Both the position numbers and the translations under genes were made by a program. From Enorma sp964624825 (GTDB lineage Bacteria; Actinomycetota; Coriobacteriia; Coriobacteriales; Coriobacteriaceae), in the NCBI GenBank assembly GCA_964624825.1, contig CAZUYD010000032.1:1-19061 (forward strand): a stretch of 19,061 nucleotides of DNA. Reading direction: 5' to 3'. Position 1 is the first letter of the stretch, and every line of letters starts with the position of its first letter. A model generated the notes under the pieces. It worked only from the letters and a program-made list of their open reading frames with translations. It was not told where the DNA came from and did not search any database. Of this stretch, positions 7,480 through 14,562 are shown piece by piece.

Positions 7480-7508
7480 TGTACAAAAATATCGTGTTTT
7501 TCGGGCAA
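7480..7508 (-). promoter_or_regulatory. Candidate argR promoter
   Basis: On the minus strand TTGCCC (7508-7503) and TGTACA (7485-7480) are separated by 17 bases. The -35 match is fair and the -10 match is weak; TACACT two bases further on is an alternative. The position is about 55 bases upstream of the argR start, in the most AT-rich stretch of the window. Confidence 0.35.
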
Positions 7509-7535
7509 ATGTAATCAAATAGAAGCATATTACAT
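7509..7535. promoter_or_regulatory. Operator-like inverted repeat upstream of the argR promoter
   Basis: ATGTAAT (7509-7515) and ATTACAT (7529-7535) are perfect inverted repeats with centres 20 bases apart, about two turns of the helix. They abut the candidate -35 box of argR. The spacing suits a dimeric regulator, but the sequence does not match the usual ARG-box consensus. Confidence 0.4.
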
Positions 7536-7768
7536 GGGAACTATGAGCGTTTATGAGAAACAATATGCAAACCCATGCTTGCAGCGATCTGTTCCGGCAC
7601 CGCTACGCGGCCTGTATGCGGCGCACTCCGCAACCGACACGCAGTGCCCCCGCGTAACCAGAGCGCGGGCATGCCCGCGCAGCCGCGGCGCATCGCGCCC
7701 GCACAAGCGCATGTCCACACGACAGCATACCGACATGCAACCGTGCTCTCACGCAAGCGGAGCAATCG

Positions 7769-8842
7769 TTATGCAAGCACGTAGAACGGGTCAAGTGCAT
7801 GCGCGATGGGCAGCTGCGCCACACGGGCAAGCGAGTTGAACCGCGCTCCCAGGCAGCATCCCGCTACATTTTTCCGCGCAATCGAGTTGAACATGAGTCC
7901 CAGACCGTGAGGCGAATCGCTCAGGACGTCAACGCTTTCCCGCGTGCTCGGCGCTTCGATGATATCGCGCACACGTTCCGTGCGTTCGATCGACGAAATG
8001 CCCCGCATGGCGCAGATCCGCTCGATCGACGCGATGACCTGCCGCAGATGCAGGCGGTGCACGGCTAGCATCAGCTCATCGGTATGCGTGTCGCGCCATG
8101 ACGACACGAGGTCGAGCAGGCGCGCATGGTCGCGCTCCCGGCGCTCATAGCTCGCCAAATCGAACGACTCGACTTCGGCGGGGAGCAGCGCCATGTGATA
8201 CGGGGCGTCATTTGCGACCCCGACGCACTCGATCGTCGCGACATACGAGGAAAAGAACGCGACCTGGCTCCCGCAGATCGCCATGCGCAAGCCAAGCTCG
8301 TCGATGCGATCTCGTTTGAACACCTTGCCGCGCAGCGAGCTAAAGAGACCGTTCTCGATGAACAGGTGCGCGCAGGCATGAAATGCCTCTGCCGTGGTCG
8401 TCGGCTCAACAGAGAAGCTCAGGCGGTGCGAGCAGCGCTCGCCGTTTCGGATGTCCACATCAACGGAGATGCCTGTAAGCGCCAGCTGCAAGTCATGTGT
8501 ACGGATCAGCCCATCGAGCGCTTGCAACGAGTTGGGGCCGAGCCAGTCGTCCTGTCCCATGAACAGCACATGCTCGCCGCGCGCCGCAGCGAGCGCCTTA
8601 TCGAATGCGGCGGGTCGGTCTTGCGTGTCGCAGGCGATGACGTCGACGCGAATATCGCGCTCAGCGATGCGCGCGCAAATCGATTCGGTACGGTCGGTCG
8701 AAGCGCAGTCGGCAACAACGACCTGAACGCGGTCGTAGTGTTGAGAAAGGACGCTTTCCAACGCGCGCACGATGTGCTCCTCGGCATCGTGCGCAACCAC
8801 GATCACCGACAAAAACGGCTGCACCAACGTGCGTCGCGCCAT
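7769..8842 (-). CDS. Family 2 glycosyltransferase
   Basis: This 357-residue cytoplasmic or membrane-associated enzyme probably transfers a sugar from a nucleotide-sugar donor to a cell-surface polymer. The N-terminal GT-A fold is clear: FLSVIVVAHDAEEHIVRALESV (10-31) is the nucleotide-binding start, DCASTDRT (45-52) is the typical second motif, and MGQDDWL (95-101) supplies the metal-binding acidic pair. The region after about 200 is less conserved, with no membrane segments that I can see. The ATG at 8842 has GAGGAGG 7 bases upstream. It sits alone, with no polysaccharide gene cluster beside it, so acceptor and product are unknown. It shares the strand with truA upstream and argR downstream, but the gaps suggest independent transcription. 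Confidence 0.9.
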   Translation of the reverse strand: MARRTLVQPFLSVIVVAHDAEEHIVRALESVLSQHYDRVQVVVADCASTDRTESICARIAERDIRVDVIACDTQDRPAAFDKALAAARGEHVLFMGQDDWLGPNSLQALDGLIRTHDLQLALTGISVDVDIRNGERCSHRLSFSVEPTTTAEAFHACAHLFIENGLFSSLRGKVFKRDRIDELGLRMAICGSQVAFFSSYVATIECVGVANDAPYHMALLPAEVESFDLASYERRERDHARLLDLVSSWRDTHTDELMLAVHRLHLRQVIASIERICAMRGISSIERTERVRDIIEAPSTRESVDVLSDSPHGLGLMFNSIARKNVAGCCLGARFNSLARVAQLPIAHALDPFYVLA

Positions 8843-9043
8843 CGCTCAGCCTCCTCAGCCCAGCAGGAACTGCTATCTGAACACACATGGTATCACCAGC
8901 TGTTTTCATAGCTCGTGTACGTCTTTTGCATGCGCGCGGCTGCACGTCTTGTTCAAATGTTCTGCAAAGGGCGCACACAATCGCACGCATGCCGTGGGAA
9001 GGGAGGCGATCCATGGGGTGCGCACGTCATGGCGGCGCGCGCG
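8843..9043. other. Intergenic region upstream of the glycosyltransferase
   Basis: There is no supported gene. It should carry the glycosyltransferase promoter, since the gap to truA is more than 300 bases. GATACCAT near 8888-8895 (minus strand) is a possible -10 element, without a convincing -35 partner. Confidence 0.4.
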
Positions 9044-9166
9044 TTACGACAAGTTGCGCATCATGGCGAAACGCGTTACAGCGCGCCGAATATCGTCACG
9101 GCGCGATTCTTGGAGCAAGGCAGTACTGATGTCGAGACCGATGCCGCCCTCGCGGCAGCTCGTCAT
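9044..9166 (-). CDS. Possible 40-residue ORF overlapping the truA stop
   Basis: An ATG overlaps the corrected truA stop as ATGA (9166-9163) and opens a frame of 40 codons to a TAA at 9044. The predicted peptide begins MTSCREGGIGLDISTALLQE and ends in a basic stretch (RRAVTRFAMMRNLS). The 4-base overlap is the usual arrangement for translational coupling. I do not recognise the product, there are no membrane segments, and there is no separate ribosome site. It may be a chance frame or a gene remnant. Confidence 0.25.
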   Translation of the reverse strand: MTSCREGGIGLDISTALLQESRRDDIRRAVTRFAMMRNLS

Positions 9167-10136
9167 GGCGCGGGGACGAGCGCTCCGGCAGGATAGGCCA
9201 CCGACTGAAACGTGAGCCCGCAGGCGGGCGCCGTCGCACCCGCGGCGTGCCGGTCGCGCGCCTCGAGCACCTCGGCGACCCAGTTGGGTTCGCGCCGGTG
9301 CGCGCCCACCTCANNNNNNNNNNNNNNNNNNNNNNNNNNNNNNNNNNNNNNNNNNNNNNNNNNNNNNNNNNNNNNNNNNNNNNNNNNNNNNNNNNNNNNN
9401 NNNNNNNNNNNNNCGCCTCGAGCACCTCGGCGACCCAGTTGGGTTCGCGCCGGTGCGCGCCCACCTCAACAAGAGTTCCCACGATCGTGCGCACCATCGA
9501 GTGCAAGAACGCGTTTCCCGTGATGGTGAAGGCCAGCACGTCCTCATCGAGCTCGCAGGTGCGCTCAAAGCCGACATCCATGACGTTTCGACAGGTCGGC
9601 TTGCCTATTGCTGACGCGACCTTGCAGAAGCTCTTAAAATCATGCTCGCCGATGAGCAGGCGCGCGCCTTCGAGCATGGCAGTCTCGTCGAGCGGGCGGC
9701 GCAGCCACCACACGGTGTCGCGCGTCAGCACCGGACGGTTGGGACGGTCGGCAATGCGGTAGACGTACGTGCGCGCAGACGCATCGAAGCGCGCCGAAAA
9801 GCCCCATGCTGCATGAAACATCGCCTGGACGGCGATGTCGCGCGGCAGCAGGGCATCCATCGCCTTGAGCCATCGAGCCTGCAGAATGTGGAGCTCGGCT
9901 TCCGTGGCGGCGAAGCTTACATATTGCGCCCGTGCATGTACGCCGGCATCCGTCCTGCCGGCACAGGTAAGCTCCACCGGACGGCGCAGAAACGTCTCAA
10001 GCGCGCGACGAAGCTCGCCGGCGATGGTGCGCACCTGTGCTTGCGACTGCTCGGCAAACCCGCTGTAGGCGCCGCCCGCATACGCAAGCCGGAACACGAT
10101 GGTTCCCGCCCCCTGCATACCTGCGATGTCCTCCAT
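9163..10136 (-). CDS. truA: tRNA pseudouridine synthase A (split by an assembly gap)
   Basis: TruA isomerises uridines 38-40 in the tRNA anticodon arm to pseudouridine. The N-terminal part shows FRLAYAGGAYSGFAEQ and the catalytic motif CAGRTDAGVHARAQ with Asp63. It continues through FDASARTYVYRI and FLHSMVRTIVG to VGAHRREPNWVAEVLEA, where 100 N interrupt it. The bases beyond the N run, in the right frame, encode the expected C-terminus (RDRHAAGATAPACGLTFQSV and then AYPAGALVPAP, stop at 9163). The raw interval is 974 bases. Removing 100 N plus one 55-base duplicate leaves 819 bases, exactly 273 codons, so the true gene is intact at 272 residues. The ATG at 10136 has AGGAGG 8 bases upstream. 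It follows the ECF fusion gene by 29 bases, an order well known from Firmicutes. Confidence 0.93.
9259..9313. repeat. First copy of 55-base duplicate flanking the gap
   Basis: These 55 bases are identical to 9414-9468. Both lie directly against the N run and encode the same TruA residues (VEVGAHRREPNWVAEVLEA). This is a contig-end overlap that was not merged and not a genomic repeat. Confidence 0.95.
9314..9413. other. Run of exactly 100 N (scaffold gap)
   Basis: One hundred unknown bases, the conventional placeholder for a gap of unknown length. The flanking identical 55-mers indicate that the real gap is absent (negative length). Confidence 0.98.
9414..9468. repeat. Second copy of 55-base duplicate flanking the gap
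   Basis: Identical to 9259-9313. This copy is continuous with the upstream truA coding frame. Confidence 0.95.
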
Positions 10137-10165
10137 GCGCCGCTCCTCCTCACGCATCGACTTGC

Positions 10166-12913
10166 CTATCCCATCATATGCGAGGCGATCGCCAGCGCCA
10201 TCATGGTGCCGATGCCTCCCAGAAGAATCACCCAGCTCGCGGCGCTCAACGGTTGTTTTACCGGAAGCGTGCCCCCCGACTGGCTAAAACAGCGGGCATC
10301 CATGGACTCCGCAATGCGATCGGCGCGGCGGAACAGCCCCACGACGACCGGCACCAGCACCGACCCCCATGCGCGTATGCGCTCGATGATTCCCGAGGAA
10401 TCGAACGCGACCCCGCGCGCCGCCTGCGAGCGCCGCACGCGCTCGACTTCTTCGGCAACCAGGGGGATGAAACGCAGCGCCATGGTGAGCACGATGCCCA
10501 GATCGCCTATCGGGAGGCCCAGGCGCGCGAGCGGCCGCAGCAGCCGCACGCATGCGTCGGCAAGCTCGGTGGGTGTTGTGCTTGCCGTTACGCAGAGCGC
10601 CAAGCACACGAGCATGACGATGCGCGCGATGACCGCAACGGTGCGCGCGGCACCCGTAACGCTGAGCCCCACCGAGCCGGCGAGCGCGACTTGCGCGCTT
10701 CCGTCGCAAGACACCAGGTTCGCCAAAACGATGCATGTAAACAGGATCACCGCAGGCCTCAGCGTGGTCAGCACGGCGCCTATCGGCACCCGCGCGAACG
10801 CCATCACGAGCGCCGTCAACGCACACCAGCCCAGCATGGGGATAAGCGCGTTGCTCGAAAAGAGCGCTGCGGTGGCGACGAGCAGCAGGCACAGCTTTAC
10901 CCGCGCATCGACGTGCGCGAGCGGCGTGTCGCCCGTAATGTAGGACCCGAACGCGCGCGGCGCCTGCTGCCAAGGCGCCGTACGGCGCCTTGGCGCCTGA
11001 TGCCGCGCCACGTGCCGCTGCGCGCCCGGGCGCTCGGAACCCTGCGATGCCGGCATGCACTCGGCCGACGCCGCGTTTGAGTCAGCCTCTTTTTGCGCGC
11101 CATCCTGGCCGTAACCTGCAGGCGCGCCATCCTGGTCGCGACGCGCGGCTTCGCCGTCCCGCCTGTGGTTCGCAGGTACAGCCTCCAGAGCCTGCAGGAG
11201 CTGAAGCGATGCAGGCGCCGCGAGGCCGGCGCGGGCAAATAGCATGGGCTCGCGCCGTATCGAATCGGGCGGTCCATGCCACACAAGCTCTCCGGCACGG
11301 AGAAGCGCCACCTCATCGACGAGCGGCAGCCATTCCTCCACGTCGTGGCTTACCACCAGCACCGTTTTACCCTCGGCTGCAAGCTCGCGCAGCAGGGCGT
11401 GAAGCGCAACGCGCCCCGGCGCATCGAGCCCCGCCGTCGGCTCATCGAACACAGCGACGGGCGCATCGAGCGTGAGAATGCCCCCAATCGCCACACGGCG
11501 CGCCTGTCCACCCGAAAGCGCAAAGGGATCGCATGAGAGTACGTCGGTGATCTGCAAGCGTTCGGCAACTCGTTGCACCCGTGCGGATACCTCGTGCTCG
11601 TCCTGCCCCGCATTGCGCGGCGCGAACGAAAGCTCTTGCTCCACGGACTCAAGGAAGAGCTGCTGCTCAGGATTCTGAAAGGAAAGGCCGACTGTTCCCG
11701 GGCGCGGCACCTCTCCCCGCACGAGCACCGTTCCTTCCTGCGGCTCGATAACGCCTGCCGCCAGGCTCGCAAGCGTCGTCTTGCCCGCGCCCGAGGGACC
11801 TGCCACAAGTACCATGGAGCCGGCCGAAACCGCCAGAGAGCAGCCCTGAAGCGCATCGCGGGCATCGTCGTAGGCATAGGTCGCCGCCTTGAAGACGAGT
11901 GCTGGAGGACGCGCGGTGGAATCGCCATCAAGGCGCGCGCGACCGCTCGCAGCAAGATCAGGGCTGAGCGGTGCCGAGATCTTTGGAGCAGAAGCGCTTT
12001 CCTGCGCTGCGTGAACCCCTGGGCACGACAGCTCGCTCGGCTCCGCGCCCTCCGCGAGCACCTGATAGATCTTGTGTGCGACATGCTCCGGCATCAAGCC
12101 GCGCTCGCACGCCTCGCGAAGCCATGCGGCGCAGGCATTCGGTTCGCATCCGCGACTCAGGGGATAGCCGGCGTCGAGCATCAGGCGCAGAGCGTCGATG
12201 TAGGGGCTCTGAGGCAAGGTTTTCCCCCATAAGCCATCGTCTGCCCGAAGCAAGGCGGCACTGGATCCCTCCCACACGATAGCGCCCGCGTCGAGCACGA
12301 GAAGCCGGTCGCACATGAGCGCTTCGATCGGGTCGTGTGTAATGAGCACCACGCCGACCCCGGTGTCCGCAAGCGATTTTATGCGTGCGCGCATATCGGC
12401 GCGCGCCGCGCTATCGAGCTGCGATGTCACCTCATCGAGCACCACATACCGCGGCTCCATGGCAAGCACGCTCGCGATCGCGACGCGCTGCTGCTCACCG
12501 CCCGATAGGCTGTTAGTCTCCCGCGCTCCATAATCGCCCAGGCCAACCGCATGCAAGGCGCGCGCAACGCGCTGCTCGCATTCCTCGTCCGTGCACCCGA
12601 GGTTGCGCGGGCCAAAGGCAACCTCGTCATGCACAACGGTCGAGATGAGCTGGTCGGCTGGATTCTGCCCAACGCACCCAACGAGCGCTCGCACACGGGC
12701 GCGCTCATGAGGCTGCGCGGTGTCAAGCCCATCGACCACAACATGTCCCGAGGTAGGCAGCAGCGCCCCGCTCATAAGCTTTGCAAGGGTCGATTTACCC
12801 GAACCGTTCAGCCCGATAAGCCCAACGAGCTCACCCGGCGCGACCGCGCAGGTAATAGCGCGCAGAACCGCCTCATCGCCGGTGTGCACGCATGCACCTT
12901 GAACCTCGATCAC
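10166..12913 (-). CDS. Fused ECF transporter energy-coupling module (EcfA1-EcfA2-EcfT)
   Basis: This 915-residue protein combines the two ATPases and the transmembrane coupling subunit of an energy-coupling factor transporter, normally three proteins. Such modules power uptake of vitamins or metals by separate S-components. ATPase 1 has Walker A GLNGSGKST (34-42), signature LSGGEQ (136-141), Walker B VVLDE (157-161) and switch His193. ATPase 2 has GPSGAGKTT (372-380), QNPEQQ, LSGGQ (466-470), VAVFDEP (486-492) and His523. A low-complexity linker (about 575-650) leads to EcfT, which begins at SYITGDTPLAHVDARVKL (about 657). EcfT has hydrophobic segments and the coupling motifs ARG (832-834) and, unusually, ARC (873-875). 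The GTG at 12913 is preceded by GGGGAGG at 12921-12927 with 7-base spacing; an upstream ATG at 12949 lacks one. The substrate is unknown because no S-component gene is nearby. Confidence 0.93.
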   Translation of the reverse strand: MIEVQGACVHTGDEAVLRAITCAVAPGELVGLIGLNGSGKSTLAKLMSGALLPTSGHVVVDGLDTAQPHERARVRALVGCVGQNPADQLISTVVHDEVAFGPRNLGCTDEECEQRVARALHAVGLGDYGARETNSLSGGEQQRVAIASVLAMEPRYVVLDEVTSQLDSAARADMRARIKSLADTGVGVVLITHDPIEALMCDRLLVLDAGAIVWEGSSAALLRADDGLWGKTLPQSPYIDALRLMLDAGYPLSRGCEPNACAAWLREACERGLMPEHVAHKIYQVLAEGAEPSELSCPGVHAAQESASAPKISAPLSPDLAASGRARLDGDSTARPPALVFKAATYAYDDARDALQGCSLAVSAGSMVLVAGPSGAGKTTLASLAAGVIEPQEGTVLVRGEVPRPGTVGLSFQNPEQQLFLESVEQELSFAPRNAGQDEHEVSARVQRVAERLQITDVLSCDPFALSGGQARRVAIGGILTLDAPVAVFDEPTAGLDAPGRVALHALLRELAAEGKTVLVVSHDVEEWLPLVDEVALLRAGELVWHGPPDSIRREPMLFARAGLAAPASLQLLQALEAVPANHRRDGEAARRDQDGAPAGYGQDGAQKEADSNAASAECMPASQGSERPGAQRHVARHQAPRRRTAPWQQAPRAFGSYITGDTPLAHVDARVKLCLLLVATAALFSSNALIPMLGWCALTALVMAFARVPIGAVLTTLRPAVILFTCIVLANLVSCDGSAQVALAGSVGLSVTGAARTVAVIARIVMLVCLALCVTASTTPTELADACVRLLRPLARLGLPIGDLGIVLTMALRFIPLVAEEVERVRRSQAARGVAFDSSGIIERIRAWGSVLVPVVVGLFRRADRIAESMDARCFSQSGGTLPVKQPLSAASWVILLGGIGTMMALAIASHMMG

Positions 12914-12985
12914 ATTTCCACCTCCCCTCTCAGTCAAGCAAATGGTCAATGGAGCACCGGATGCTGCAGTACCAGCCCGGGCATG

Positions 12986-13013
12986 AAAAAGGCCCCGCCG
13001 CCAGGCAGGGCCT
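12986..13013 (-). terminator. Rho-independent terminator after rplQ
   Basis: On the minus strand GGCCCTGC (13012-13005) pairs with GCGGGGCC (12998-12991), including one U-G pair and a flanking A-U pair. TTTTT follows at 12990-12986. It closes the ribosomal superoperon 28 bases after the rplQ stop and about 70 bases before the ECF start. ECF-truA expression therefore needs read-through or its own promoter. Confidence 0.85.
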
Positions 13014-13040
13014 CACTCAATGCCATCAAACGCACCCAGG

Positions 13041-13553
13041 CTACTCGGCAGTCTGCTCTGAATCGGCAGCCTCCGGCTCAACGGCCTCAGCAGCCTCGGC
13101 CTCGTCCGATGCCTCCTCGGCCGCAGCCTCGACCTTCTTCGGGGCAACCGGCTTCGGCGCGGGAGCGGCCTTGCGCTCCTTCTTGACCACCGGCTCAGAT
13201 ACGATCTCGATGATTACCATCCGAGCGTTGTCGCCCTTGCGGGGGCCAAGCTTCATGATGCGGGTGTAGCCGCCGTCGCGGTCTGCCCACATGCCCTGCG
13301 CGGCCTTATCGAAGATCTCGGCCACCAAATCCTTGTCGCCCAGCTTGGCGATGGCAAGACGGCGGGAGTGCAGATCGCCCTTCTTCGCCCAGGTGATGAT
13401 GGGCTCGGCGTAGCTGCGAAGCGCCTTGGCGCGGGTCTCGGTGGTCTTGATGCGATCGTTCTCAAAGAGCGCCTTAGCAAGGCTCTTCTTCATGGCCTTG
13501 GTGTGGCTCGCATCGGTACCGAGCTTCAGGCCCTTCTTCTTGTTATGACGCAT
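13041..13553 (-). CDS. rplQ: Large-subunit ribosomal protein bL17
   Basis: bL17 sits near the peptide exit tunnel of the 50S subunit. The core (about 1-117) begins with MRHNKKKGLKLGTDASHTKAM and contains RIKTTETRAKALRSYAEPII and DRDGGYTRIMKLGPRKGDNA, all family hallmarks. The protein is 170 residues because of a C-terminal extension of about 50 residues: a short basic Lys/Pro/Ala part and then an Ala/Glu-rich acidic tail. Such extensions are common in actinobacterial L17. The ATG at 13553 follows GAGGAG 10 bases upstream. It is the last gene of the alpha operon, 29 bases after rpoA, with a terminator just beyond. Confidence 0.97.
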   Translation of the reverse strand: MRHNKKKGLKLGTDASHTKAMKKSLAKALFENDRIKTTETRAKALRSYAEPIITWAKKGDLHSRRLAIAKLGDKDLVAEIFDKAAQGMWADRDGGYTRIMKLGPRKGDNARMVIIEIVSEPVVKKERKAAPAPKPVAPKKVEAAAEEASDEAEAAEAVEPEAADSEQTAE

Positions 13554-13582
13554 GGTCTCGCTTCTCCTCTATATGCAAAGCC

Positions 13583-14527
13583 TTATGCCTTGAGGCTCAG
13601 CCCCATCGACTCCAGCTTGTCTTTGACTTCCTCGATCGACTTGACGCCGAAGTTGCGAATGTTGAGCAGATCGTTCTCGGAGTACTCCACGAGCTGGCGC
13701 ACCGAGTGGATGCTCGCGCGTTTCAAGCAGTTGTAGGAGCGAACCGACAGGTCAAGGTCCTCGATCTGCTTATCGAGCTCGGCGTTGTCGTTCGTGACCT
13801 CGGGGGCGAAGATGGAAGACTCCTCCTCGACCTCGGGAGCCTCGGCCAGGTTCATAAACGCGGCCATGTGCTGGTTGATGATGTTGGCAGCCTGCACCAC
13901 GGCCTCGCGCGGGGAAATGGCGCCGTTGGTCTCGATCTCGAGCACGAGACGATCGTAGTCGGTGTGCTGACCCACGCGGCATGCCTCGACCAGTTTCGCG
14001 CACCGACGCACCGGCGAGAAGAGCGAGTCGACGTGGATGAACCCGATCGGGTCGTTGTCGCGCTTGTTGCCCTCGTAGGACACATAGCCACGACCATGCC
14101 CGATGCGCATGCTCATCGTGAGGTGCCCGCCCTCGTTCAACGTGGCGATGTGCTGCTCGGGGTTGACCAGCTCGAACTCGGACGGGATGAAGAAGTCTGC
14201 ACCGGTGACCTCGCAGGGGCCATCGACCGAGATGGTCGCGGTGCCCTCGTCCACGGTCGTCCCGTTTGCGCGGAACACCAGACTCTTCACGTTGAGCACG
14301 ATATCGGTGACATCCTCGACCATGTTGGGGATGGTCATGAACTCGTGCTGGACCCCATCGATTTGAATCGCCTCGACGGCAACGCCTTCGAGCGACGAAA
14401 GCAGCACGCGGCGGAGCGAGTTGCCGAGCGTATCGCCATAGCCCCGCTCAAGGGGCTCGGCGGAGACGCGCGCAGCCGTCTCGTTGATCTCTTCGACCTG
14501 AACCTGAGGCCTAATGAATTCTGACAT
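13583..14527 (-). CDS. rpoA: RNA polymerase alpha subunit
   Basis: The alpha subunit nucleates RNA polymerase assembly and contacts UP elements and activators. The 314-residue protein has a complete N-terminal assembly domain (about 1-230), with ERGYGDTLGNSLRRVLLSSL near the start and GRGYVSYEGNKRDNDPIGFI in the middle. An acidic linker (EEESSIFAPEVTNDNAELD) follows. The C-terminal DNA-binding domain contains LDLSVRSYNCLKRASIHSV and ends LLNIRNFGVKSIEEVKDKLE before the terminus. The ATG at 14527 has GGAGGT 6 bases upstream. It lies between rpsD and rplQ, the standard alpha-operon position. Confidence 0.98.
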   Translation of the reverse strand: MSEFIRPQVQVEEINETAARVSAEPLERGYGDTLGNSLRRVLLSSLEGVAVEAIQIDGVQHEFMTIPNMVEDVTDIVLNVKSLVFRANGTTVDEGTATISVDGPCEVTGADFFIPSEFELVNPEQHIATLNEGGHLTMSMRIGHGRGYVSYEGNKRDNDPIGFIHVDSLFSPVRRCAKLVEACRVGQHTDYDRLVLEIETNGAISPREAVVQAANIINQHMAAFMNLAEAPEVEEESSIFAPEVTNDNAELDKQIEDLDLSVRSYNCLKRASIHSVRQLVEYSENDLLNIRNFGVKSIEEVKDKLESMGLSLKA

Positions 14528-14562
14528 ATACTAACCTCCAGCCTCAGCAGCCCGTATGCGGA

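Larger units (their letters stand above)
7428..7768. other. Intergenic region between the glycosyltransferase and argR
   Basis: The half next to argR (7440-7560) is clearly AT-rich and holds the probable argR promoter and an inverted repeat. The other half (7570-7768) is GC-rich and palindromic. It has the perfect 18-base palindrome GCGCGGGCATGCCCGCGC at 7663-7680 and a 7-bp inverted repeat, GCATGTC (7709-7715) and GACATGC (7732-7738). Several short open frames cross it, but none has a ribosome site or recognisable domain. Confidence 0.6.

Noticed and set aside
8661..9014. Minus-strand open frame overlapping the glycosyltransferase start
   Set aside because: It has no ribosome site and overlaps the well-supported glycosyltransferase gene in another frame.
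9096..9313. Frameshifted TruA C-terminus reading through the gap
   Set aside because: It exists only because the gap plus duplicate adds 155 bases (not a multiple of three). The alternative frame gives the true conserved TruA end.
10037..11080. Plus-strand open frames of more than 340 codons opposite the ECF gene
   Set aside because: Compositionally biased antisense frames (Arg, His, Ala rich) without ribosome sites; the minus-strand protein has complete ABC motifs.
13706..14524. Plus-strand open frame of 272 codons opposite rpoA
   Set aside because: Antisense shadow of a fully conserved rpoA.
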